DNA from: an uncultured Prolixibacteraceae bacterium | Lineage (GTDB): Bacteria > Bacteroidota > Bacteroidia > Bacteroidales > Prolixibacteraceae | Reading direction: 5' to 3' | Length of the DNA: 44,766 nucleotides | NCBI GenBank assembly: GCA_937915865.1 | Contig: CALGIG010000129.1 | Span: forward strand, 1-44,766 | Shown: piece by piece, positions 33,529 to 42,700 of the stretch | How the letters are laid out: each line of letters opens with the position of its first letter | How positions within the stretch are numbered: the first letter of the stretch is position 1 | Notes under the pieces: generated by a model | What the model was told of the DNA's origin: nothing | What the model saw: the letters and a program-made list of their open reading frames with translations, nothing else | Database searches by the model: none | Translations under genes and position numbers: made by a program

Positions 33529-34488
33529 ATGAAATCAAGTTTATTAATTGTTCTTTTCTTTGTTTTGCTATCGGCTACAGTTGATGCCAAAATAAAGGTG
33601 CTTATTGTCGATGGCCAGAACAATCACGAAGTGTGGCCAAAATCGACCATTATGATGAAACAATACCTGGAAGAAACAGGCTTGTTCACCGTTGACATTA
33701 AACGGACAAAATTCACATGGAAAGGCCAGCGCGAAAAAGATTATCTGCCATTGGCCAAAGTGGGTGCAGCCGAGGATTTAAAAGATCCGAAAGCTGACCC
33801 TGATTTTTTGCTTTCGTTTAAAAAATATGATGTCGTTGTTTCCAATTTTGGGTGGGGGGCAGCCGACTGGCCCGAAGCTACGCAAAAAGCATTCGAGAAA
33901 TTTGTTCATAACGGCGGGGGCTTCGTTTCCGTTCATGCTGCCGACAATTCGTTCCCAACCTGGCCAGCTTATAACAAAATGATTGGTCTGGGCGGATGGG
34001 GCGACCGAAATGAAAAAGATGGCCCTTATGTTTATTATACCAACGAAGGTCAGCTGGTACGCGACAATACACCCGGAACCGCCGGTTCGCATGGGCCGCA
34101 GCACCTGATCCCGATTACCATTCGTGTTCCTGATCACCCGATAACCAAAGGGTTGCCCAAAGTTTGGATGACAACCAAAGACGAATGTTACGCCAAACTG
34201 CGCGGCCCGGGCGAAAACATGATCATATTGGCCACCGGTAAAGACATGTCGGGGAAAGCCCCAACCGATCGGCACGAACCTATTCTCATGGTGTTGACTT
34301 ATGGGAAAGGGCGCATTTTTCATACAACTTTAGGCCACGACGATTATTCGTTCGAAGGGGTTGGTTTTATAACAACTTTCCTTCGTGGAGTTGAATGGGC
34401 TGCCACCGGAAAAGTTACGATTCCAGTTCCGGCAGATTTTCCAACAGAAAAGGAACCAACCAGCAGAAAATTTATCCTGAAAAAATAA
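33529..34488 (+). CDS. Secreted ThuA-domain protein
   Basis: A 319-aa secreted protein (signal peptide about 1-20, ending VDAK) of the ThuA/trehalose-utilisation class with a class I glutamine-amidotransferase-like fold. Seen: KVLIVDGQNNHEVW, DVVVSNFGWGAADW, GGGFVSVHAADNSF and ILMVLTYGKGRIFHTTLGHDDYS. No enzymatic role is firmly known for secreted ThuA proteins. They often occur beside propellers and sugar-acting enzymes in Bacteroidota. It is 44 bp upstream of another propeller. Confidence 0.88.
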   Translation: MKSSLLIVLFFVLLSATVDAKIKVLIVDGQNNHEVWPKSTIMMKQYLEETGLFTVDIKRTKFTWKGQREKDYLPLAKVGAAEDLKDPKADPDFLLSFKKYDVVVSNFGWGAADWPEATQKAFEKFVHNGGGFVSVHAADNSFPTWPAYNKMIGLGGWGDRNEKDGPYVYYTNEGQLVRDNTPGTAGSHGPQHLIPITIRVPDHPITKGLPKVWMTTKDECYAKLRGPGENMIILATGKDMSGKAPTDRHEPILMVLTYGKGRIFHTTLGHDDYSFEGVGFITTFLRGVEWAATGKVTIPVPADFPTEKEPTSRKFILKK

Positions 34489-34532
34489 GACTTAGACAAA
34501 TGTTTGTTTAAAGCAGAAAAAATCAGTCGGTT

Positions 34533-35648
34533 ATGCCTGTTAAAAAAACATATATACTGTTTATCTTTTGTGTATTGGGTTTCCAAAGCCTTTGGGCTCA
34601 ACCTTGGTCGATTTTTCGAGGTAATCAGCAGTTAACAGGTACAACGTCGGCACAAATTCCGGATAAACCTAAGTTACTGACTTCGTTTCAAACGGGCGAC
34701 GACATTAAAGCTTCGCCGGTAATTGACGGCCAAACCATTTTTTGCGGCTCTACCGATGGAACAATGTATGCCATTGGTTTCGACGGAAAGTTGAAATGGA
34801 AATTCAAATCGGGAAATTCGATTGAAGCCCCGGCATTGGTTATGAATGGAGCGGTGCTTTTTGGTCAGCTCGACGGGCTATTTTACAAACTGGACGAGAA
34901 AACCGGCAAGCAAATCTGGAAATACAAAACTGACAACCAGATTATGGGTTCGGCCAACTGGCTGAAGGTGGCGGGTAAAATTCGACTTTTTGTCGGGAGT
35001 TACGACTACAATTTGCATTGTTTCGGCTTCGATAAAGGCGACAGTATCTGGCGGTACGAATCGGATAATTACATTAACGGGGCGCCGGCTTTGTATGGTA
35101 AGTATGCGGTGTTTGGCGGTTGCGATGGCTTTTTGCATTTGGTGAATATCGAAACCGGGAAGGTGTTTAAAAAGGTACAGTTGGAAACTTACATTGCTTC
35201 ATCTCCGGCAATCGATGGAAAATTTGCTTACGTGGGCGATTATGAAGCTAAATTTTTCTGTATCGATTTGGAATCGGGAAAATTGGTCTGGAAGTACCAC
35301 GAAAAGGACAAAACCCTGCCATTTATTGCTTCGCCGGCATTGAGCGCAGATTATGTAGTGATTGGCAACCAGGATAAATTTATTTACTGCTTCGATAAAA
35401 CTTCAGGCAAGCTGGTGTGGAAAGTGAAGACAGCGAACAGGGTGGAGTCCTCATCTGTTATAGCTTCAGGAAAAGTGATTACCGGAACGATGGACGGAAT
35501 GCTCTACATTCACGACCTGAAAACCGGTGCAGAGCTTTGGAAATACGAATTGGGTAGCGCCATTGTTGGTAGTCCGGCAGTTGTTTCGGGAAAGATTGTG
35601 GTTGGTGCAGGCGACGGACGGATTTATATTTTTGGAGGCCTCCCCTAA
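34533..35648 (+). CDS. Secreted BamB-like beta-propeller, regular repeats
   Basis: A 371-aa secreted protein (signal peptide about 1-22, ending LWAQ) with very regular blades of the form SPVIDGxxIFxGSxDGxxYAxxxxGKxxWKF. This is the most BamB-like of the propellers and the least like the WRGxNRxG group at 16-20 kb. The last residues (GGLP-stop) come from the start of a CCCTCC-type palindromic repeat, which supplies the stop codon. Confidence 0.87.
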   Translation: MPVKKTYILFIFCVLGFQSLWAQPWSIFRGNQQLTGTTSAQIPDKPKLLTSFQTGDDIKASPVIDGQTIFCGSTDGTMYAIGFDGKLKWKFKSGNSIEAPALVMNGAVLFGQLDGLFYKLDEKTGKQIWKYKTDNQIMGSANWLKVAGKIRLFVGSYDYNLHCFGFDKGDSIWRYESDNYINGAPALYGKYAVFGGCDGFLHLVNIETGKVFKKVQLETYIASSPAIDGKFAYVGDYEAKFFCIDLESGKLVWKYHEKDKTLPFIASPALSADYVVIGNQDKFIYCFDKTSGKLVWKVKTANRVESSSVIASGKVITGTMDGMLYIHDLKTGAELWKYELGSAIVGSPAVVSGKIVVGAGDGRIYIFGGLP

Positions 35649-35772
35649 ATCCCCTCCGAGGGAGGGGACTTGAAGAAGAAGCCCAAAGCCCCGCCCAAAC
35701 CCTCTCCGAGGGGAGGGTTTAAAAAAGTAGTCCCCTCCAACTCCCCCAAAGTGGGAGAGAAAGAATGCAGTT
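35640..35772. repeat. CCCTCC/GGGAGG palindrome cluster
   Basis: Successive palindromes: CCCCTCCGAGGGAGGGG near 35652, CCCTCTCCGAGGGGAGGG near 35699, and a degenerate CCCCTCCAACTCCCCC part with GTGGGAGAG. It is the familiar Bacteroidota intergenic GC-rich palindrome. More of it continues inside the next gene (35826-35875). Confidence 0.8.
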
Positions 35773-35796
35773 TTGAAAGGTGTCTCAAATAAATAG

Positions 35797-37164
35797 ATGA
35801 ATAACATGGAACAGATCGTTGATACTCCCTCCCCAAAGGGGAGGGCTGGGGTGGGGCCTCAGGTCGGGGTGGGGCTTCGCATCGCTCACATCATTCCTGG
35901 TTCAGGTGGTAGTTTTTACTGCGGAAACTGCATGCGCGACAGCAAATACATTCGCGCATTGAAAGATTTAGGCCATCAGGTGATTAAAGTGCCGCTGTAT
36001 TTGCCCATTTTCGACGATGCCCACGATTTGGATGAGGTGCCGGTTTTCTATGGTGCTGTCAACCTTTACCTGAAACAGCAATTCCCGATATTCAGGCATA
36101 TACCTGCATTTGTTGAACATGTTCTTGATTCGAAAGGTGTGCTCGAAATGGCAGCCCGAAAAGCTGGTTCGACCCGCGCCAAAGGGTTGGAAGAAATGAC
36201 CATTTCGATGTTACTGGGAGAAGATGGCAATCAAAAAGAAGAGTTGGAACGCCTGGTCGATTGGCTGGCTGATGAGGCCAAGCCCGATATCGTGCACCTG
36301 TCGAATGCGCTGCTGCTCGGATTGGCACACCGGATCAAAGAGCGGATGAAGGCCAAAGTGGTTTGCTCGCTTCAGGACGAAGATGTTTGGGTGGACGCGA
36401 TGGATGACAAATACCGGCAAAAAGTGTGGAATTTAATGAGCGAACGCGGTCGCGATGTGGATATGTTTATTTCGGTGAGCGATTATTTTGCCAAAGAGAT
36501 TCATGCCCGGATGACTATTCCTGCTGAAAAAATGACGACTGTTCATTTGGGTGTCGACATGGCTGATTATTCAACCAAACCGGTTGCTGAAAAACCGCCG
36601 GTGATTGGTTATCTTTCGCGTACCTGTGATGAAAACGGTTTGGCGGTGCTGGTCGATGCCTTTATTTTACTTCGGGAAGACCCTAAGTATTCATCTGTTC
36701 AGCTGAAAATAACCGGAGGGAAAACGGGTGATGACCATACTTTTATCAAGGAACAAAAGCGCAAAATTACCAAAGCGCAACTCGATGCCGACGTATTTTG
36801 GGTGGACGAATTTGAAGGCGACGACCGCCAAAAATTCTTTAATTCGGTGCGGCTGGTTTCAGTGCCGGTATTGAACGGAGAGGCTTTTGGCTGGTATATG
36901 CTCGAAGCAATGGCGTCAGGCGTACCAATGGTTCAGCCAGCCCTGGGAGCTTTCCCCGAAGTTATTGAAACCTGTGGCGGAGGTGTGATTTATGGAGAAA
37001 ACAAACCAGAAATACTGGCCATTACGCTGAAAGAACTTATTTTTGATGATGCCCGGCTCCAGCACTTGGCAGATACCGGAATTGAAGGAGTGAAAGCCCA
37101 TTTCGATATTCATGCCCAGGCTCGAAAAATGGTGGCGGTTTATGAAAATGTATTGAGTTCTTGA
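35797..37164 (+). CDS. GT4-family glycosyltransferase
   Basis: A 455-aa cytosolic retaining glycosyltransferase with a GT-B fold. The conserved N-terminus IAHIIPGSGGSFYCGNCMRD starts at about residue 28, and the C-terminal donor site includes NGEAFGWYMLEAMASGVPMV. The acceptor is unknown. The first 27 or so residues (including PSPKGRAGVGPQVGVGL) are translated from a CCCTCC-type repeat. The native start seems replaced: the in-frame options are ATG 35797, ATG 35806 or GTG 35869 inside the repeat. It lies between the propellers and the ABC genes. Confidence 0.87.
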   Translation: MNNMEQIVDTPSPKGRAGVGPQVGVGLRIAHIIPGSGGSFYCGNCMRDSKYIRALKDLGHQVIKVPLYLPIFDDAHDLDEVPVFYGAVNLYLKQQFPIFRHIPAFVEHVLDSKGVLEMAARKAGSTRAKGLEEMTISMLLGEDGNQKEELERLVDWLADEAKPDIVHLSNALLLGLAHRIKERMKAKVVCSLQDEDVWVDAMDDKYRQKVWNLMSERGRDVDMFISVSDYFAKEIHARMTIPAEKMTTVHLGVDMADYSTKPVAEKPPVIGYLSRTCDENGLAVLVDAFILLREDPKYSSVQLKITGGKTGDDHTFIKEQKRKITKAQLDADVFWVDEFEGDDRQKFFNSVRLVSVPVLNGEAFGWYMLEAMASGVPMVQPALGAFPEVIETCGGGVIYGENKPEILAITLKELIFDDARLQHLADTGIEGVKAHFDIHAQARKMVAVYENVLSS

Positions 37165-37170
37165 TTAATC

Positions 37171-37232
37171 AACACGAAGACACAAAGTCACGGAGAAAAA
37201 TTAAAAACTTAGTGCCTTTGTGTCTTTGTGTT
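37171..37232. repeat. Imperfect 21-bp inverted repeat
   Basis: AACACGAAGACACAAAGTCAC (left, 37171-37191) and GTGCCTTTGTGTCTTTGTGTT (right, 37212-37232) pair with two mismatches across 20 nt. This CACAAAG-type palindrome is widespread between Bacteroidota genes. It ends 12 bp before the ABC ATPase start. Confidence 0.8.
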
Positions 37233-37244
37233 TAAAATAAAAAT

Positions 37245-37916
37245 ATGCTACTAAAACTCGAAAATATATCAAAGTCCTACTCCAAAGATCGGGTGATTTT
37301 GGATCAGCTCTCTCTGGAAATCAATGTTGGTGAACGGGTAGCAATTGTTGGGCCGTCGGGTTCAGGAAAAACCACGCTGCTGAATTTAATCGGCACGTTG
37401 GATCGCCCCGATTCGGGAAGTATGATTTTCGATGGACAGGATTTGTCGGCGATGGATGACAACAAACTGGCGCAATTCCGCAACCGCAAAATAGGTTTTG
37501 TATTCCAGATGCACCACCTGTTGCCGCAGCTTTCGCTGATGGAAAATGTACTGTTGCCAACACTGACCGATACGGCGCTTCAGGGAAGAGAAACGGAAGA
37601 GCGAGCCAAACGCTTGATTGAAAGGGTGGGTTTGAGCGGCGTTATAAGCCAGAAACCTTCGGAACTTTCGGGTGGCGAATGCCAGCGCACTGCGGTGGTC
37701 CGGGCATTGATCAACCGTCCGGCGCTGTTACTGGCCGACGAACCAACCGGAGCGCTCGACCAAAAATCTTCAGGAAACCTTACCGATTTGCTCATTGAAC
37801 TGAACAAGGAGGAAGGTGTCGCGCTGGTGGTGGTTACCCATTCGCTGGATGTCGCAAAAAAAATGGATCGGATTTACCGGTTGGATAATGGAAAATTGGT
37901 GGAATCGAAATTATGA
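37245..37916 (+). CDS. ABC transporter ATPase, LolD/MacB type
   Basis: A 223-aa ATPase: Walker A GPSGSGKT at 36-43, signature LSGGE at 141-145, Walker B LLLADEPTGALD at 161-172. The sequence class is that of LolD/MacB/FtsE exporters, which power FtsX-type permeases. It should pair with the permease at 39733, although RhuM and DUF1697 genes now sit between them. Its stop overlaps the RhuM start by ATGA. Confidence 0.93.
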   Translation: MLLKLENISKSYSKDRVILDQLSLEINVGERVAIVGPSGSGKTTLLNLIGTLDRPDSGSMIFDGQDLSAMDDNKLAQFRNRKIGFVFQMHHLLPQLSLMENVLLPTLTDTALQGRETEERAKRLIERVGLSGVISQKPSELSGGECQRTAVVRALINRPALLLADEPTGALDQKSSGNLTDLLIELNKEEGVALVVVTHSLDVAKKMDRIYRLDNGKLVESKL

Positions 37917-38908
37917 CGAACTCGGAAATAATACTATATACAACGCCCCAGGGTAATGTAAGGCTGGAGGTAATTGTTCAGGACGAAACAGTTTGGCTTA
38001 CTCAAAAGGCTATGGGCGAGTTGTTTGGCGTTGCTAAGTCGACAATTAGCGAGCATTTGTCAAATATTTTTCTTAGTCAGGAATTAATAGAGAGTTCAGT
38101 TGTTCGGAAAATCCGAACAACTGCGACTGACGGGAAAAATTACAATACTCAATTTTATAATCTCGATGCAATTATATCAGTCGGTTACAGGGTCAATTCA
38201 CAGCAGGCCACACAGTTTCGTATATGGGCAACCCAAACCCTGAAAGAATTTATTATCAAGGGTTTTGTACTTGATGATGAACGCCTTAAACAAGGTAAAA
38301 AACTTTTTGGTAAGGATTATTTCGATGAATTGTTGGAGCGGATTCGGGAAATCCGGGCCAGCGAACGCCGGTTTTATCAAAAGATTACCGACATTTATTC
38401 GGAATGCAGCATTGACTATGACCCCAAAGCTGAAATAACTGTGACATTTTACAAAACTGTGCAAAATAAGCTTCATTGGGCTATTACCGGGCAAACAGCA
38501 GCCGAAATAATTTCAAAAAGGGCTGATGCAGAATTGCCAAATATGGGTTTAACAACCTGGAAGAACTCACCGAAAGGCAAAATCTTAAAATCGGATATTT
38601 CGGTTGCTAAAAATTATCTGAATGAACAGGAAATGATGGAGTTAAACCGGGTTGTTACCATGTATCTGGATTATGCAGAAAATCAGGCCGCCAGACAGAT
38701 TTCAATGAAAATGAAAGATTGGGTGGATAAATTGGACGCATTTCTACAATTCAACGATTATTCGGTGCTTAAGAATGCCGGGACGATTTCGGCAGAGATT
38801 GCTAAGAAATTGGCTAATGACCAATATGAGAGATTCAGAGTAAGGCAGGACTCTGAATATGAATCGGATTTCGACAGGGAAATAAAACGGATAAAAGGAG
38901 AGAAGTGA
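37913..38908 (+). CDS. RhuM family protein
   Basis: A 331-aa protein of the RhuM (virulence RhuM) family with the conserved N-terminal LTQKAMGELFGVAKSTISEHL helix-turn-helix-like part, NYNTQFYNLDAIISVGYRVN, RIWATQTLKEFIIKGFVLDD, and a C-terminal helical part. The function is not firmly known; such genes travel with islands and phages and are related in habit to BRO-N proteins. The ATG overlaps the ABC ATPase stop in an ATGA, so it is translationally coupled to a gene with which it has no obvious biochemical link. Confidence 0.9.
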   Translation: MTNSEIILYTTPQGNVRLEVIVQDETVWLTQKAMGELFGVAKSTISEHLSNIFLSQELIESSVVRKIRTTATDGKNYNTQFYNLDAIISVGYRVNSQQATQFRIWATQTLKEFIIKGFVLDDERLKQGKKLFGKDYFDELLERIREIRASERRFYQKITDIYSECSIDYDPKAEITVTFYKTVQNKLHWAITGQTAAEIISKRADAELPNMGLTTWKNSPKGKILKSDISVAKNYLNEQEMMELNRVVTMYLDYAENQAARQISMKMKDWVDKLDAFLQFNDYSVLKNAGTISAEIAKKLANDQYERFRVRQDSEYESDFDREIKRIKGEK

Positions 38909-38910
38909 GT

Positions 38911-39483
38911 ATGACCAAATACATCGCTATACTTCGCGGAATCAATGTTGGTACAGGCCGGAAAGTTCCGATGGCTGACCTCAAAAAGCTGTGCGAGTCG
39001 CTGGAATTGCAACAGGTGCAAAGCTATATTCAAAGCGGTAACCTGGTTTTTGAACTGCCGAATCAGGAACCGATTCCCGAATTGGAAGCGCGCTTGCAAA
39101 AGGCATTTTCGGAGGCATTTGGATTTGAGATTCCTGTGCTGATCAGAACTTCCGAGGAATGGGCTAACTCGATCTCACAAAATCCATTTCTGAAAGAAGA
39201 AAACATGGATATTGAGCGTTTACATCTGACTTGTCTGAAAGAATTGCCTTCGCCCGAATTACTGGAGAAAATCAAAACTTTTCAGTATTTGCCGGTTCGG
39301 CAAGCTCACGGCGAGCCCGACCGGTTTGAAATCCTTGGCCGGGACGTATTCGTTTTTTGTGCCGCCGGATACGGGAAAACCAAACTGACAAACTCATTTT
39401 TTGAGTCGAAACTAAAATCGCCAGCCACCACCCGCAACTGGAAAACCGTGATGCAATTGAACGAAATGGTGAAAATAATTTAA
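38911..39483 (+). CDS. DUF1697 family protein with in-frame palindrome
   Basis: A 190-aa DUF1697 protein (start ATG 38911 behind AAAGGAG; a GTG at 38905 overlaps the RhuM stop). Family marks: YIAILRGINVG near the N-terminus, SYIQSGNLVF, and KLTNSFFESKL with ATTRNWKTVMQL at the end. Residues about 127-137 (PVRQAHGEPDR) come from a 33-bp palindromic repeat inserted in frame just before the conserved FEILGRDVFVF strand. The biochemical role of the family is unknown. Confidence 0.88.
   Translation: MTKYIAILRGINVGTGRKVPMADLKKLCESLELQQVQSYIQSGNLVFELPNQEPIPELEARLQKAFSEAFGFEIPVLIRTSEEWANSISQNPFLKEENMDIERLHLTCLKELPSPELLEKIKTFQYLPVRQAHGEPDRFEILGRDVFVFCAAGYGKTKLTNSFFESKLKSPATTRNWKTVMQLNEMVKII
39292..39324. 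repeat. 33-bp palindromic repeat inside DUF1697
   Basis: CCGGTTCGG at the left and CCGACCGG at the right pair with one bulge, and the inner GCTC pairs with GAGC. Eleven codons long, so the reading frame is kept. The peptide VRQAHGE is a known translation of such dispersed repeats. Confidence 0.8.
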
Positions 39484-39514
39484 AGTTGTAACCGAAGATT
39501 TCATACGAGATATG

Positions 39515-39659
39515 TCGCCGCTATGCGGCTTAATATATTTGATACTTGACATTTCTACCATATTGCCGGTGCGATGCACCTTGTTTTGCGAAAACTGCGT
39601 AGCGGTGAGAGTATGGTAGTTAATGATCAAATGCAAGAAAATAAGCCGCATAGCGGCGA
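39515..39659. repeat. 145-bp foldback (MITE-like) element
   Basis: TCGCCGCTATGCGGCTTA at 39515-39532 and its exact complement at 39642-39659. Inside are CTACCATA (39555-39562) with TATGGTAG (39612-39619), and a hairpin GGTGC-GAT-GCACC (39568-39580). The terminal arms themselves contain GCCGC-TAT-GCGGC hairpins. No gene is seen in this 249-bp gap; the rest before the permease is AT-rich with short TAATATCT repeats. Confidence 0.85.
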
Positions 39660-39732
39660 AAGAAAAGCTAATACAATCGCGTGAAGTGACTTTGTCTAAT
39701 ATCTAATATCTATCATCTAAAGTCTAGTCGCC

Positions 39733-42700
39733 ATGTCACTAACCAAATACATCCTCCGATCCATCCGCCACTACCTGAAACTGAATTTTACGATTGTTTT
39801 AGGGATCGCGCTGAGCACGGCAATTTTAGTCGGCGCACTGATTATTGGCGATTCGGTACGCTACAGTTTGCAGCAAATAACTGTTCAGCGGCTCGGAAAA
39901 ACAACGCAGGTAATCACAGCCGGCGAGCGCTTGTTTGGTACTGATTTGGCTGGTAAAATGGCTGCAAAAACCAATGCTAAAGTTGCTCCGGTTTTGCGCG
40001 CCAATGGTTTTGGGGTGATTAACGGCGGCGAAATCCACATCAATCAACTGGCCGTTTGGGGAATTGACAAAACCTTTAGCGAGTTTTCGAACAGCCCCGA
40101 ACTGTTTAACCTGATGGGAAATGAGGTAGCAATCAACGAGAACCTGGCATCGCTTTCGGGATTGAAAGTAGGCGACCAACTGTTGCTGCGCCTGAATAAA
40201 CTCAACACTTTCCCGGCCAATACGCCTTTTGTATCTGAAAAGGAGGCTACAGTTTCGTTCCAGGTTTCGGTGGCTAAAATCCTGAAAACAGATGAATTGG
40301 GTAATTTCAACCTGAAAAATATACAATCGGCGCCACGCAATGTTTTCCTGAATCTCGATGAGTTGAACCGGCAGATGGGCCTTCAGGAAAAAGCCAATGT
40401 ACTGCTGTTTGCCGGAGTGGGTGCCAGTGCCGATCTGCCCAAAATGCTTCAGGAAAGCTGGACATTGAGCGACCTGAACCTGACCATCCGCGAGAATCAG
40501 TCGCTGAATTATACCGAACTCATCTCCGACAGGGTGTTTGTGGAATCCGCGGTTGAACAGTTTGCCGTCAAGTCATTGTCCGGCGCAAAATCGGTATTTA
40601 GTTATTTTGTGAACGATTTTACGGTTGGAGACCGACAAACACCATATTCATTTGTGTCGACCGACGAAAATCTCTCCGGAAACCAGATGGCGGTGAGCGA
40701 GTGGCTGGCCGAAGATTTAAAAGCCAAAGTGGGCGACGCGGTGAAGGTTTCGTATTTCGAAGTGGGGCCACTGCGCAGGTTGGTTCAGAAAGACACCACG
40801 TTTGTGATCAGTTCCATCTTCAAAATGGAGGGTGAAAAAGCTGACCCGCAACTGGCGCCGGTGATTCCAGGATTGTCGGATGCCGGAAATTGTCGCGACT
40901 GGAAAACCGCCGTGCCGGTTGATTTAAAGAAAATCCGCCCGAATGACGAGGCCTACTGGAATAAATACAAAGGCACGCCCAAAGCTTTTATTTCGCCTGA
41001 AACTGCCCGAAAATTGTGGAAAAACCGCTTTGGCGAGTCAACAGCAATTCGGGTGGATGGATTGAAGAAAACTGAGTTTGAAAAGACGCTGCTGGCCGGG
41101 TTAATTCCTTCGCAGGTTGGTTTCGAGTTAACCAACGTGAAAAGCGACGGGATGGCTGCGGCTAACGGAGGAACCGACTTTGGCGGTTTATTTATCGGAC
41201 TGAGCTTTTTTGTGTTGTTTGCCGCAGTATTGCTGGCTTTTCTGTTGTTTAAGTTGTCGCTGAATTTCCGGCGTCAGGAAATTGGTACACTCACAGCGCT
41301 TGGTTTTTCGCTCAAACAACTGCTGAAAATTTATCTTGCCGAAGCAAGCCTGCTTATCATTTTTGGAATTATTATCGGACTGCCATTTGCCATTTTTTAC
41401 AACAACCTGATATTGAAAGCCGTCAATTCGATATGGGTCGATATTGTACGAACATCCATCGTTAATATTTCCATTCAGCCAATTTCGCTGCTGGTTGGCA
41501 GTTTGTCCATCGCTTTTATTTCAGTTGTAACTGTTTGGCTGATCCTAAACCGTTTTCTGAAAAATGAAGTGATTGCCTTGCAGAGAAAAACCGTTTCTGA
41601 AAAGCAAAAAAACGGCAAATGGTCGCTCCGTCTTGGCCTTGGCCTTATCATTCTTTCTCTCGCAATTCTATTAGGAATGGGTTTTAAGAGTGGCGAGATT
41701 AATCCTGATATGTTCTTTACTGCCGGGTTTGGTTTTCTGCCCGGATTGATTTTACTCTTCGATTTTGCTTTGCAGCGATTGGCCATTCAGGAAAAAAGCA
41801 TGAATTTTTCGGTGAAAAACCTGTTGTTGAAGCGCATTGCAGGTGAACGCCGCCGCAATGTGATGATTGTGAGTTTTCTTTCGGTAGGTGTGTTTATGGT
41901 GGTTTCTACCGGATTGTACCGTAAAGATCTGACGGCTCATGCCGATTTGCCGTCGTCGGGGACGGGCGGATACGATTATTTTGTGGAAACGACCATGCCG
42001 GTGTTGTTTGATGTGAACACGCCAAAAGGCCGGGACGATCTGAATATTCCCGACAGCGCTCAGGTGGTGCAATTTCAGGTACAGCAGGGCGACGATGCCA
42101 GTTGCCTTAACCTGAACAAGATTTCGCGTCCGCGGCTGATGGCTTTTAATCCGGTGGTTTTTGATAGGAGGGGAGCATTTACCTTTGCTACCCGAACCGG
42201 TGAACTGGACGCAGAACATCCGTGGTCAACACTGAATAAAACATTGGCCGGTGGCGTTATTCCCGCTATTGCCGATCAAACCGTGATTCAGTGGGGATTG
42301 ATGAAAAGCGTGGGCGACACCTTGATGTACAAAACCGAAGATGGTAAAGATTTAAAGCTGAAACTGGTGGGCGGACTGGCGAATTCAATTTTTCAGGGCA
42401 ATGTGCTGATTTCCGACGAGCATTTTAACCGGGCATTTCCATCGGTGAGTGGCTCCAATGTGTTTCTGGTGGACGTGAAAGATACCGTTTCGGTGGTATC
42501 CGATTTGCAGAGTGGTATGCGCAATTATGGCCCGGAAATCAGTCGCGCAACCGATCGTTTGCTGTCATTTTATACCGTTGAAAATACCTACCTCAATATT
42601 TTCCTGATGCTTGGTGCGCTTGGTTTGCTTATTGGCACGTTGGGCCTTGGCATTCTGATTTTCCGAATCACCTTTGAGCAAATTTCCGAATATGCCTTGC

